From Paraburkholderia sp. HP33-1 (GTDB taxonomy: Bacteria > Pseudomonadota > Gammaproteobacteria > Burkholderiales > Burkholderiaceae): a stretch of DNA of 64,000 nucleotides. Under the pieces are notes generated by a model, which saw nothing but the letters and a program-made list of their open reading frames with translations, was not told the DNA's origin and did not search any database. The position numbers and the translations under genes were made by a program. The stretch spans positions 201,343 through 265,342 of the forward strand of contig NZ_JAJEJR010000004.1 in assembly GCF_021390595.1 (NCBI RefSeq), read 5' to 3'. Positions 28,429-36,867 of the stretch are shown piece by piece; the first letter of the stretch is position 1, and every line of letters starts with the position of its first letter.

Positions 28429-28749
28429 TTAGGTCGCCGAGCCGGGCAGACGCACCACCAGCCCGTCCAATTCCGGCGTCATGAAGATCTGGCACGTCAA
28501 ACGGCTGTTTTCGCGCACGTCCATCGCGCAGGTAAGCATGTCGACCTCATAGGGTTCGGCCGCAGGCACATGGCCGCTCCAGGCTTCGTCGACATACGCA
28601 TGACAGGTTGCGCAGCTGCAACTGCCGCCGCAGTCGCCGAGAATGCCTGGAATCTGATTATTCACTGCCGTTTGCATGACCGAGTCGCCAACATTGGCGC
28701 TCACGGCGGCTTCGTTGCCGTCCGGCTGGATGAATCGAATGAGCGGCAT
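28429..28749 (-). CDS. [2Fe-2S] ferredoxin, putidaredoxin/adrenodoxin type
   Basis: 106 residues. The cluster ligands C40-x5-C46-x2-C49-x36-C86 match the putidaredoxin spacing almost position for position. Such ferredoxins carry single electrons from an FAD reductase to a bacterial class I P450 or a Rieske oxygenase. It is encoded 21 bases after the reductase gene on the same strand. Candidate partners in the window are the P450s at 31027 and 38824 and the Rieske protein at 11690. Confidence 0.92.
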   Translation of the reverse strand: MPLIRFIQPDGNEAAVSANVGDSVMQTAVNNQIPGILGDCGGSCSCATCHAYVDEAWSGHVPAAEPYEVDMLTCAMDVRENSRLTCQIFMTPELDGLVVRLPGSAT

Positions 28750-28770
28750 GGATTCTGGACCTCTGAAAAA

Positions 28771-30033
28771 TTATTTGGACTGGGGAAGCAGACTTTTCAA
28801 CGGGATCGATTCGTCGGCGAGATCGGCCGCGCGGAGCGGAATTTTCTCGGCAACGAAGCGCTTGGCCAGCATGAAGTCGGGCGCGCGGCTGACGGTATCG
28901 GCTGCTAGCATGATGCCGTCCTTGAGATAAAACGCCGAAAACGAGCGGGTATCGGGATTGCCGCGCAGGACGAATTGGTCGTAGCCGAGGGACAAGCCGA
29001 CCATCTTGAGCTTCAGATCGTATTGATCGGACCAGAACCACGGCACGCTGTCGTAGGCGCGCTCCTTGCCACACAATGAAGCAGCCGCGGTGCGGGCCTG
29101 CTCCAGCGCGTTGGGGACGGACTCGAGACGCAGGCGGCGGCCGAGGGATGGGTTGGGGTGGTTGGTGCAATCCCCGGCCGCAAAAATATCCGGGTCGGAC
29201 GTGCGCGTGTGTTCGTCTACGACGATGCCGTTGTCGACGGCAAGGCCGGCCGCTTGCGCGAGTTCGGTGGCAGGCTCCAATCCCACGCCGACTATGACAA
29301 GATCCGCGGCGACGCGCGTGCCGTCCGCGCAGCATACGGCGGCAATGGCGTCGCCGGATGGGTCGAGCACGAACTCAGTTACGATGGCGTTCGTGCGGAT
29401 GTCGACCCCGGCTTCGCGGTGCACTTTCTCGTAGAACGTAGATAGCTCAGGAGCCGTTACGCGGGCGAGGACGCGCGGCAACGCTTCGAGCACCGTAACG
29501 TGCAAGCCGCGCTTCACTGCCACGGCGGCCACCTCCAGCCCGACATATCCTCCGCCGATGATGACGAGGCGCGAGCCGGCATGAAACTGGTTTCGAATGC
29601 GCGTGACGTGATCGAGCGTGCGAAGGTAGTGAAAATTCTGGAGCTTCTCGATCGTTTCGATACCCGGCAACGCGAGACGCCGCGCACGGCCTCCGGTGGC
29701 CAGTACGAGTTTCGTGTAGCTGATTTCTCTGCCGTTGGAGAGCGTGACCCGTTTCGCGGTACGGTCGATGCGCTCCGCGCGCGTATTCTGGATGAACTCG
29801 ACACGCGCCTTGTCGTACGTCGACAGCGGTTTCAAATAAAGTTGCTCGGCAGTCGATTCGCCCGACAGGAATGCCTTGGAGAGCGGCGGCCGCTGGTAGG
29901 GCAAATGCGGTTCTTCTCCAACCATCACGATGCGCCCCGTCCACCCCTGTTCGCGGATCGCGGTCGCACACTCTCCCGCTGCGTGACCGGCTCCGACGAT
30001 CAATGCGGTGTTCTCTGCGTCTCCAGCTGTCAT
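28771..30033 (-). CDS. NAD(P)H:ferredoxin reductase (putidaredoxin reductase-like)
   Basis: 420 residues with two Rossmann motifs: FAD-binding VGAGHAAGECA near residue 14 and NAD-binding IIGGGYVGLEVAA near 155, plus the FAD-contacting FAAGDCTNHP near 285. Length and domain order match CamA-type reductases. It passes electrons from NADH to the ferredoxin of the next gene. First gene of the leftward reductase-ferredoxin-SDR operon. Confidence 0.92.
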   Translation of the reverse strand: MTAGDAENTALIVGAGHAAGECATAIREQGWTGRIVMVGEEPHLPYQRPPLSKAFLSGESTAEQLYLKPLSTYDKARVEFIQNTRAERIDRTAKRVTLSNGREISYTKLVLATGGRARRLALPGIETIEKLQNFHYLRTLDHVTRIRNQFHAGSRLVIIGGGYVGLEVAAVAVKRGLHVTVLEALPRVLARVTAPELSTFYEKVHREAGVDIRTNAIVTEFVLDPSGDAIAAVCCADGTRVAADLVIVGVGLEPATELAQAAGLAVDNGIVVDEHTRTSDPDIFAAGDCTNHPNPSLGRRLRLESVPNALEQARTAAASLCGKERAYDSVPWFWSDQYDLKLKMVGLSLGYDQFVLRGNPDTRSFSAFYLKDGIMLAADTVSRAPDFMLAKRFVAEKIPLRAADLADESIPLKSLLPQSK

Positions 30034-30093
30034 GAAGCTGACTCCATTTCGCGCGGCCGCAGGCGCGCTGCGACCAGAGTTATTCCGAATAGT

Positions 30094-30130
30094 GTTCTAA
30101 ATTGTGAACGACCGTCGTTGTCACTGTCAA
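30094..30130 (-). promoter_or_regulatory. Predicted ferredoxin-reductase promoter with operator variant
   Basis: Read leftward: TTGACA (30130-30125), 18-base spacer, CACAAT (30106-30101). The spacer contains the palindrome AACGACCGTCGTT (30107-30119), a spaced variant of the AACG-N-CGTT core, and GTTC-N8-GAAC spans 30094-30109. Confidence 0.45.
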
Positions 30131-30133
30131 TGC

Positions 30134-30862
30134 TCACGAACCCGGTTGAACCGACGTGGAGCTGATCATCGCCTCGATGCCGCCAACCGCGAAACGAATC
30201 AGATAGGTGCGCATGCGCTCGATATGTGCTGTCGTGAGTGCCCGTGCTCCGGAGCGCGCTTCCTGCGCGTAAAGCTCGTTGAGCACGAGATGAAACACGG
30301 ACTCGACGAAATGCTGGACAAGTTCGACGGTGTCCCGCGTGACGCGCGGAAGCGCTTTGACGAAGGCGTCCCGGTAGCGTGCGGCCGCAGGCGCGTATTG
30401 GTCGTAAAACGGCGCAGTGAGGTCGGGGCGCTCCAGAAGGCAGCCAATTTGGGTCAGCAGGCGCAGATAGTTACGCCACCCGGGGTCGCCGCTTGTCAGA
30501 TGCGCAAAGGCGGGCGCGGAAAGCGCGGTCACGATGGTTTCGACATCGGGCCGCTTGCCATGCAGCGGAGCTAGCGCGATCTCCAGCGATTCGATCACCT
30601 GCTGGCTTATCAAGGTTGCGCGGCGGCCAATCGCTTGCTGGAACAGGGCATCTTTGCTGCCAAAGTGGTAGCGCGCGAGGCTCATCTCCATACCACAGCT
30701 CTGCATGATGTCGCGAATCGACGTGCCGAAGTAACCGTGCATCGCGAACAGCCTTTCGGCCGTGTCGAGAATGCGCTCGGGCGTCGTGCTGCGCGCTGAA
30801 ACGCGCGGCTCCTTGAAAGCGGTTGCCGGATTGCTGGCCGCGTGCGTGTTCCTGGACGACAT
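30134..30862 (-). CDS. TetR-family transcriptional regulator
   Basis: 242 residues. N-terminal TetR helix-turn-helix (residues 25-75; FGTSIRDIMQSCGMEMSLARYHFGSK) and a longer, all-helical ligand domain. ATG 30862 has AGGGAA upstream. It is divergent from the P450 operon and upstream of the ferredoxin-reductase operon, so it most likely represses both, with release by a pathway compound. The nearest palindromes are GAACATAGTTC (30951-30961) and the variant at 30107-30119. Confidence 0.88.
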   Translation of the reverse strand: MSSRNTHAASNPATAFKEPRVSARSTTPERILDTAERLFAMHGYFGTSIRDIMQSCGMEMSLARYHFGSKDALFQQAIGRRATLISQQVIESLEIALAPLHGKRPDVETIVTALSAPAFAHLTSGDPGWRNYLRLLTQIGCLLERPDLTAPFYDQYAPAAARYRDAFVKALPRVTRDTVELVQHFVESVFHLVLNELYAQEARSGARALTTAHIERMRTYLIRFAVGGIEAMISSTSVQPGS

Positions 30863-30916
30863 GGTTTCCCTTTCGTGGCGGGGCACGAACTGGAAAAGCG
30901 CGGCCCCTTCCAGTCA

Positions 30917-30961
30917 ATGATAAAACGTTCTTGCACAATCGTGCAAAATAGAACATAGTTC
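30917..30961. promoter_or_regulatory. Divergent tetR/P450 promoters with shared palindrome and operator
   Basis: The palindrome TTGCACAATCGTGCAA (30931-30946) supplies a -35 box in each direction. Rightward: TTGCAC, 17 bases, CATAGT (30954-30959). Leftward: TTGCAC (30946-30941), 18 bases, TATCAT (30922-30917). The operator core GAACATAGTTC (30951-30961) covers the rightward -10 box, and GTTC at 30927-30930 is a further half-site. Confidence 0.5.
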
Positions 30962-31026
30962 AAATATCGGCACGATGCGGGATGATCCGGAGTGCCTTCA
31001 AACGAACGATTTATGGAGACACGACC

Positions 31027-32271
31027 ATGGCCGGCGCGCTGCGACTTGAGGACTTCGACGATCCTGCGTTCAACCCCTTTTTTGAGGATTCGCTTGCCTA
31101 CGGCGCCGATGCCAATCCGTATCCCCGCATTGCCGAGCTACGCGAGAACGGTGCCGTGCAGGAAGGCGACTATCGTGTGCTGATGGGCGGAGCGGCGGAC
31201 CTGACGATGTCTGATGTCGCGCACTACTGCGTCTTCGGATACGACGAGGTATCGCAGGTGCTGGGCGACCCGGCCACGTTTTCGAACAGGTCTTACGAGC
31301 GTAATATCGGCATCAGCTTTGGTCGTAGCATCTCGACGATGGATGCACCCGAGCACCCGCGCTATCGCCGGATTTTCCAGAAGGCCTTTTTGCCGCACAC
31401 GGTGGCGGCATGGGGCGATACATTGGTCGATCCAGTTGTAAGCGAGCTGATGTCGAAGTTCGTGGATCGGGGGCATGCGGATCTCGTCAACGAATTCACG
31501 CTTCACTATCCGTTCAACATCATCTATCGGCAACTGGCATTGCCACCGGAGGACGTGAAGGTCTTCCACAAGCTGGCGATCGCCCAGACGCTGGTTTCGA
31601 TCGACGTGGCGCACGGCGTGGAAGCGTCGACCAAGCTGGGTGCCTATTTCGCGCGACTCATCGAGGAACGTCGTAGCAACCCCGCCGACGATCTCGTCAG
31701 CTCGCTCGCCACCGCGGAAGTCGATGGCGAATTGCTGCCTGACGAGGTGGTCATTTCGTTCCTGCGCCAACTGGTGAATGCGGGCGGGGACACCACCTAT
31801 CGCGCAACCAGTGTGCTACTGCTCGCGCTGTTGCGCGATCCCGCACAGCTCGAAGCGGTTCGCCAGGATCGGACGCTGGTCGCGCAGGCGATTGAAGAGG
31901 CCTTGCGTTGGGATGGCCCCGTGCTGATGCAGTCGCGCATGGCGACTCGTGATGTCACGCTCGGTGGCGTCGAGATTCCCGCAGGCGCATTTCTCGACGT
32001 GTTGGCGGGTAGCGCCAATCGCGACCCCAGCCGATTCGCCGATCCGGACAAATTCGACATCTATCGCAAGCCGATTCACCGGCATTTTGCGTTTGCCTTT
32101 GGCCCCCACGTGTGCATTGGTCAGCACCTCGCGCGTGTGGAAATGACGCGCGCGCTCAACGCGATTCTCGATCGCCTGCCCAATCTTCGTCTCGATCCGG
32201 CCGCGCCCGCACCACAAATCAGCGGCATCATGATGCGCGTCCCGCATGCGATTCCCGTCGTTTTCGGCTAA
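31027..32271 (+). CDS. Cytochrome P450 (bacterial class I)
   Basis: 414 residues. The I-helix oxygen-activation motif AGGDTT is at 252-257, E291-x-x-R294 is the K-helix pair, and haem-ligand C363 lies in FAFGPHVCIGQ. GGAGA precedes the ATG at 31027. Soluble, no membrane anchor. It hydroxylates an unactivated carbon using electrons from the adjacent divergent ferredoxin/reductase operon. First gene of a six-gene operon whose next members oxidise the alcohol and cleave a beta-diketone, so its product is probably a ring alcohol (inference). Confidence 0.92.
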   Translation: MAGALRLEDFDDPAFNPFFEDSLAYGADANPYPRIAELRENGAVQEGDYRVLMGGAADLTMSDVAHYCVFGYDEVSQVLGDPATFSNRSYERNIGISFGRSISTMDAPEHPRYRRIFQKAFLPHTVAAWGDTLVDPVVSELMSKFVDRGHADLVNEFTLHYPFNIIYRQLALPPEDVKVFHKLAIAQTLVSIDVAHGVEASTKLGAYFARLIEERRSNPADDLVSSLATAEVDGELLPDEVVISFLRQLVNAGGDTTYRATSVLLLALLRDPAQLEAVRQDRTLVAQAIEEALRWDGPVLMQSRMATRDVTLGGVEIPAGAFLDVLAGSANRDPSRFADPDKFDIYRKPIHRHFAFAFGPHVCIGQHLARVEMTRALNAILDRLPNLRLDPAAPAPQISGIMMRVPHAIPVVFG

Positions 32272-32378
32272 CTCTAACAATGACGGCCTCGCGTGCTGCG
32301 CAGGAAGCCGGCCGACAACGCAAGTGCTCAGGCACACGTTGATCCGGTTAGCACGCATGGGCGGTGGAGAACGAATCG

Positions 32379-33980
32379 ATGACCGAGTTTGACTTTATCG
32401 TGGTTGGCGCGGGGGCGGCGGGTTGCGTGCTCGCCAATCGTCTTTCGGAAGGCGGGCGCCATACGGTCTTGCTCATCGAAGCAGGTCCCGAGGACCGCAA
32501 TCCTTTGATCCGAATGCCTAAGGGATTCGGAAAACTACTGGGCGATCCAGCTCACGCCTGGTTCATCCCCGTGCAGCCCGACGATGGGAACGGACACCGC
32601 AACGAGATCTGGCTTCGCGGCAAGATGCTCGGCGGTTCCAGCAGCATCAACGGCATGGTGTATATGCGAGGTCATCCAGAAGACTATGACGGATGGGCTG
32701 AGCTGGGTGTTGAAGGGTGGGGCTGGCACAACCTGGCACCGTGCTTCCGGCAAATCGAAGATCATGCGCTCGGCGCCGATGAGCTGCGAGGCGAGGGCGG
32801 CCCGCTGAAAGTGTCGCCATACGCGCAGCGCAATCGTATCGGGGACGCTGTGCTCGAGGCGTGCAGGTCGCTCGGCGTTCGGCGCGTGGAAGATATTAAC
32901 CGGCTCGATCACGAGGGCGCGGCTTATCTGATCTATACGATACGCAACGGCAAGCGGCAAAGCTCGGCCGAAGCCTTTCTGAAGCCTGCGAGGCCGCGCA
33001 AAAACCTTACCGTCGTCACCGGCACGCAAGCCACGCGACTTGTGTTCGACGGCACGCGCGCCGTCGGCGTGCAGTGCGAAAGCGCGGGGCAGCCGATCGC
33101 TTACCGTGCGCGACGCGAGGTTGTGCTCTCGGCGGGCGCGATCGAGTCGCCGCGGCTTTTGCAGCTTTCGGGCGTTGGCGATCCCGACCATCTGCAGTCA
33201 CTTGGTATTCCCGTCGTGGCGGCGAGTCCGGGTGTCGGACGGAACATGCGCGAGCACTATCTGTATATGGTGCAGGCGCGTTTGCAGCATTGGCGCGATT
33301 CGCAGAACCGGCAGTTCAGCGGCATCCGTCTATGGCGTAACGCGATGCAATATTTTCTGTTCCGCCGTGGCGTGATGTCGCTCGGCTCGTACCAGGTGGG
33401 CGGCTTCGTCAAGACCGCACCCGATGCGACGCGTCCCGATGTTCAATTGATGATGGCGCCTTACTCGATGGATTTCGGCGCAGCCAGTTATGCTTTCGAG
33501 ACGTTCCCGGGCATGCAGCTCTTCAGCTATCCGCTGCGTCCGCGCAGCGAGGGGCATGTCAGGATCCAGTCCGCCGACCGTCAGGTACCGCCTGAAGTCG
33601 TAGCGAACTACCTCGCGGACCCGTACGACCAGCAGATGGCCGTCAACGCATTCCGGCTCATGCGCAGTGTGCTGGCAGCCGAGCCGCTCGCGGGCCTGCT
33701 GGCGGGGGAGACACGCCCTGGCCCCGCCGTTCAGACCGATGATGAGATTCTCGATCTTTACAGGCAGGAGGGACAATCGGGCTATCACGCCTGCGGCACC
33801 TGCAAGATGGGCTCGGACCCGCTTGCCGTGCTTGATTCGCGGCTGCGCGTGAGGGGCGTGGAAGGCTTGCGCGTGATGGATCTCTCCGTCACCCCCACGA
33901 TGATTTCCGGCAACACCAATGGTCCGATGATGGCGATGGCATGGCGCGCCGCTGGCCTGATGCTGGAGGACACGCGATGA
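32379..33980 (+). CDS. GMC family oxidoreductase (alcohol dehydrogenase type)
   Basis: 533 residues. FAD-binding VVGAGAAGCVLANRL is near residue 9, the GMC signature MLGGSSSINGMVYMRG near 85, and the second signature SAGAIESPRLLQLSG near 255; the C-terminal region has HACGTCKMG and the catalytic-loop NGPMM segment. Similar proteins (AlkJ, choline dehydrogenase) oxidise alcohols to aldehydes or ketones. ATG 32379 has GGAG about 9 bases upstream. Between the P450 and the OCH-like gene it would turn the new hydroxyl into a ketone. Confidence 0.9.
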   Translation: MTEFDFIVVGAGAAGCVLANRLSEGGRHTVLLIEAGPEDRNPLIRMPKGFGKLLGDPAHAWFIPVQPDDGNGHRNEIWLRGKMLGGSSSINGMVYMRGHPEDYDGWAELGVEGWGWHNLAPCFRQIEDHALGADELRGEGGPLKVSPYAQRNRIGDAVLEACRSLGVRRVEDINRLDHEGAAYLIYTIRNGKRQSSAEAFLKPARPRKNLTVVTGTQATRLVFDGTRAVGVQCESAGQPIAYRARREVVLSAGAIESPRLLQLSGVGDPDHLQSLGIPVVAASPGVGRNMREHYLYMVQARLQHWRDSQNRQFSGIRLWRNAMQYFLFRRGVMSLGSYQVGGFVKTAPDATRPDVQLMMAPYSMDFGAASYAFETFPGMQLFSYPLRPRSEGHVRIQSADRQVPPEVVANYLADPYDQQMAVNAFRLMRSVLAAEPLAGLLAGETRPGPAVQTDDEILDLYRQEGQSGYHACGTCKMGSDPLAVLDSRLRVRGVEGLRVMDLSVTPTMISGNTNGPMMAMAWRAAGLMLEDTR

Positions 33981-34747
33981 GCCGCCTCGAAGACTACCGC
34001 GGGCACTTTGCCAATATCGAACTCGAGCGATGCGATGGTGTACTCCAGGTGCGCCTGCATACGGATGGCGGCCCGCTCAGGTGGGGCGCGCTCGAAGGCA
34101 GTATTCACAGTCAGCTAGGCGAGGCGTTCTACCAGATCGCGCATGACCTGGACAATCGCGTGGTCATCCTGACCGGTACTGGAGATTCATTCTGCGACGC
34201 CATGAATTACGCCGAGCTGCCAACGGCACCGCTTGCGCAAATCTGGCCGCGCTTGCAGCGCGAGGGACAGGACCTGCTCATGCAACTGCTGGATATTCCG
34301 GTTCCCGTTATCGGCGCGATCAACGGGGCGGCGCATATACATGCCGAGTTGCTCGTACTATCGGACATTGTGATCGCCTCCAGTCACGTGGAAATCTCAG
34401 ACCAGGCACACTTTGTTCACGGCGTCGTGCCAGCGGACGGTGTGCAGATCATCTGGCCGATGCTGATTGGCCACAACCGCGCTCGCCACTTCCTGCTGAC
34501 CGGCGAGAGCTTCACGGCGAAACGCGCGTGGGAGCTTGGTGTCGTCGGCGAAGTCGTCGCACACGAACAGATCCTCGAGCGCGCTTGGCAGATGGCTCGC
34601 GACCTGGCGGCGAAGCCGATTGAAACGCTGCGACTAACGCGCGCGGTGTTTACGCAGCCATTCAAGCGCCGCATGGTCGACGAACTGGGCTACGGGCTCG
34701 CGCTCGAAGGGCTTGCCGGTATCACCGCGCAGTCCGGGAAGACGTAA
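33977..34747 (+). CDS. 6-oxocamphor-hydrolase-like crotonase (beta-diketone C-C hydrolase)
   Basis: 256 residues, crotonase fold. Recalled 6-oxocamphor hydrolase from Rhodococcus uses His122, His145, Asp154 and Glu244; here H122, H145, D154 and E244 stand at the same positions, within AHIHAELLVLSD, QAHFVHGVVPADG and LALEGLAGI. The TGTGDSF segment near residue 66 also matches. That enzyme cleaves a cyclic beta-diketone without CoA. The usual hydratase Glu pair is absent. ATGA overlap with the GMC gene supports the order hydroxylation, oxidation, ring cleavage. The real diketone is unknown. Confidence 0.82.
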   Translation: MSRLEDYRGHFANIELERCDGVLQVRLHTDGGPLRWGALEGSIHSQLGEAFYQIAHDLDNRVVILTGTGDSFCDAMNYAELPTAPLAQIWPRLQREGQDLLMQLLDIPVPVIGAINGAAHIHAELLVLSDIVIASSHVEISDQAHFVHGVVPADGVQIIWPMLIGHNRARHFLLTGESFTAKRAWELGVVGEVVAHEQILERAWQMARDLAAKPIETLRLTRAVFTQPFKRRMVDELGYGLALEGLAGITAQSGKT

Positions 34748-34785
34748 CCCGTCAACGCGACATGTTCACGAATGGGAGACATGAT

Positions 34786-35952
34786 ATGACCTTGGCAGTG
34801 CAAGCATCAACGCAACGCAACGCTGTCGTTCAGCGGGCGCTCGACCGCGCCACGCGGGAAGGCGGCGAGATCGGCGTGCAGGTGGCGGCTTATCTGAACG
34901 GCAAGCTCGTGATCGACGCATGGAGCGGCTTGGCGGACCAATTCACTGGGCGCCGTGTCGACGGCGACACGCTCTTCAATGTCTATTCGGTGACAAAAGC
35001 CGTTGCCGCAACCGCGTTGCACATCCTGGCAGACCGCGGGCTGATCGAATACGACGCGCCGGTAACGCGCTACTGGCCGGAGTACGGCGCACACGGCAAG
35101 GATAAAACGACGGTACGCGATGTGCTGACTCACCGTGCTTGTGTGCCGCAGATGCCCGATGGCGTGACGCCGGAACTGATGTGTGACTGGCAGTGGATGA
35201 CGCGCGCGATCGCGAACCTGGAGCCGCTTGCCGAACCAGGCACGAAGACGCTTTACCTGTCGATGACGTTCGGCTGGATCGTTGGCGAACTGGTGCGACG
35301 CGCCGATCCGAAGAAGCGCTCGCTGGGCCGTTTTGTCAGGGAGGAGATCGCGATGCCGCTCGGCATCAACGATCTATGGATTGGCATCCCTGAGGAAGTC
35401 GAATCGCGCATCGCGCGACTCACTGATGCGATGGTGCCGGTCCCTGCCGAATACCTGCCAGCGCTGTTCCTGCGTTCGATGCCGCAACAGGTCGCATTGA
35501 CGCCGCAAGTGTTCGAGCGCCCCGACGTTCGGCGCGCGGAAGTTGCGGGCGTCGGAGGGATCTTCAATGCGCGGAGTGAAGCGCGCTTCTGGGCGATGCT
35601 TGCATGCGGCGGCGAATTGGACGGCGTGAGGATACTCTCGAAGGAACTCGTCGCCACGCTGAACACGCCGCGTGCCAACAGCGAAGAACCCGATCCGGTG
35701 ATGTTTGGCTTTCCGATTCCGATCACCATCGGTGGCTTCTGGTTTGGCGGGGATCATCCACCGGTGACCGCGGTACGTTCGCCGCGCGCCTTGTGCCATC
35801 CGGGGCAGGGCAACTCGATCGGTTGGGCGGACCCCGATACTGGACTAGCCGTCGCCATCTGCCATAACAAGCTGTTCAACCCGACCACGCCAGAGGAGGA
35901 TCCGCTGCTTCCGATCGCGGTGGCGATTCGCGACGCACTGGATCTTGAGTGA
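34786..35952 (+). CDS. Serine hydrolase of the beta-lactamase/EstB family
   Basis: 388 residues with the class C beta-lactamase-like fold. S68-V-T-K71 is the S-x-x-K nucleophile motif; a Tyr in LYLSMTFGW near residue 160 is the likely YSN-type base; HPGQGNSIGW near 340 replaces the lactamase KTG. GGGAG lies before the ATG. Such proteins are mostly carboxylesterases or lactonases. Here it could open a lactone or ester formed in the same pathway; resistance to beta-lactams is unlikely given the context. Confidence 0.82.
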   Translation: MTLAVQASTQRNAVVQRALDRATREGGEIGVQVAAYLNGKLVIDAWSGLADQFTGRRVDGDTLFNVYSVTKAVAATALHILADRGLIEYDAPVTRYWPEYGAHGKDKTTVRDVLTHRACVPQMPDGVTPELMCDWQWMTRAIANLEPLAEPGTKTLYLSMTFGWIVGELVRRADPKKRSLGRFVREEIAMPLGINDLWIGIPEEVESRIARLTDAMVPVPAEYLPALFLRSMPQQVALTPQVFERPDVRRAEVAGVGGIFNARSEARFWAMLACGGELDGVRILSKELVATLNTPRANSEEPDPVMFGFPIPITIGGFWFGGDHPPVTAVRSPRALCHPGQGNSIGWADPDTGLAVAICHNKLFNPTTPEEDPLLPIAVAIRDALDLE

Positions 35953-35960
35953 TAGACGCC

Positions 35961-36818
35961 ATGGTCATGGATATCGCTTATTTGCAGCAATGGACCGGGC
36001 ACACCGAGGAAGTTCGTGACCAGATCACGTTCACGCCGATGGCGGCGCTCGGTGCCATGCTTGACCGCAGTGACCCCCCTCCCACTCCCGGCATTGACTT
36101 GCCGCCATTGTGGCACTGGCTTTATTTTTTGCCGGTTCATCGTCAGTCGGTGGTCGGGACGGACGGTCATCCTAAGCGCGGTGGCTTCCTGCCGCCTGTC
36201 GACTTACCGCGCCGCATGTGGGCAGGCGGTCAACTCGAGTTTGTACGCCCGCTGAAAGCGGGCAACGCGGTCACCCGGCTTTCTTCGATCGAAAGCGTTA
36301 CGCACAAGCAGGGGCGTACCGGCGATCTGGTGTTCGTCAAGGTGAAGCACGAGGTCAGCGACGCCAATGGCCTCGCGATCGTCGAACGCCAGGATATCGT
36401 GTATCGCGATCATCCGGCCGCGAGTGAGAAGGTGGCAGATTCACTGGCCGCGCCCGCTGGCGGCCAATGGGCCCGCGAGATCAATCCCGATCCCGTGCTC
36501 CTGTTTCGCTATTCGGCACTGACGTTGAACGGCCATCGCATTCACTACGATCGGCCCTACGCGACCGGCGAAGAGGAGTACGAAGGACTCGTCGTGCATG
36601 GCCCGCTGCTCGCCACATTACTGCTGGAATCAGTGCGATCCGAATTGCCGGGTGCGAAAGTGGGCGCTTTTTCGTTTCGCGCGATCAAACCGGTGCTGGA
36701 CACGTCGCCTTTCTATGTCTGCGGAAAGCGAGACCAATCGGACCCGAGCAAGGTAAGTTTGTGGATCGCCGGTAGCGACGGATCGTTGCGTATGGACGCT
36801 TCGGCTGTTCTGGCCTGA
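35961..36818 (+). CDS. MaoC-like hydratase (itaconyl-/mesaconyl-C4-CoA hydratase type)
   Basis: About 285 residues as two hotdog repeats: N-terminal FAS1-like dehydratase region (residues 1-140; PPLWHWLYFLPV near 45) and C-terminal MaoC-like half with the Asp/His-type segment LTLNGHRIHYDRPYA near 190. ATG 35961 is chosen; GTG 35949 overlaps the previous stop. Length and pattern match itaconyl-CoA and 3-methylfumaryl-CoA hydratases. The next gene is a citramalyl-CoA-lyase-like protein, the same pairing as ich-ccl, which makes acetyl-CoA and pyruvate from itaconyl-CoA. Confidence 0.8.
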   Translation: MVMDIAYLQQWTGHTEEVRDQITFTPMAALGAMLDRSDPPPTPGIDLPPLWHWLYFLPVHRQSVVGTDGHPKRGGFLPPVDLPRRMWAGGQLEFVRPLKAGNAVTRLSSIESVTHKQGRTGDLVFVKVKHEVSDANGLAIVERQDIVYRDHPAASEKVADSLAAPAGGQWAREINPDPVLLFRYSALTLNGHRIHYDRPYATGEEEYEGLVVHGPLLATLLLESVRSELPGAKVGAFSFRAIKPVLDTSPFYVCGKRDQSDPSKVSLWIAGSDGSLRMDASAVLA

Positions 36819-36867
36819 TCGTTGAAACCGGTCCGCTGACGTGGACCGGACTCTCAAGTGGAGATTT

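Noticed and set aside
34786..35952. Beta-lactamase resistance gene
   Set aside because: The S-x-x-K fold is shared by esterases; the lactamase KTG motif is replaced and the operon is catabolic.
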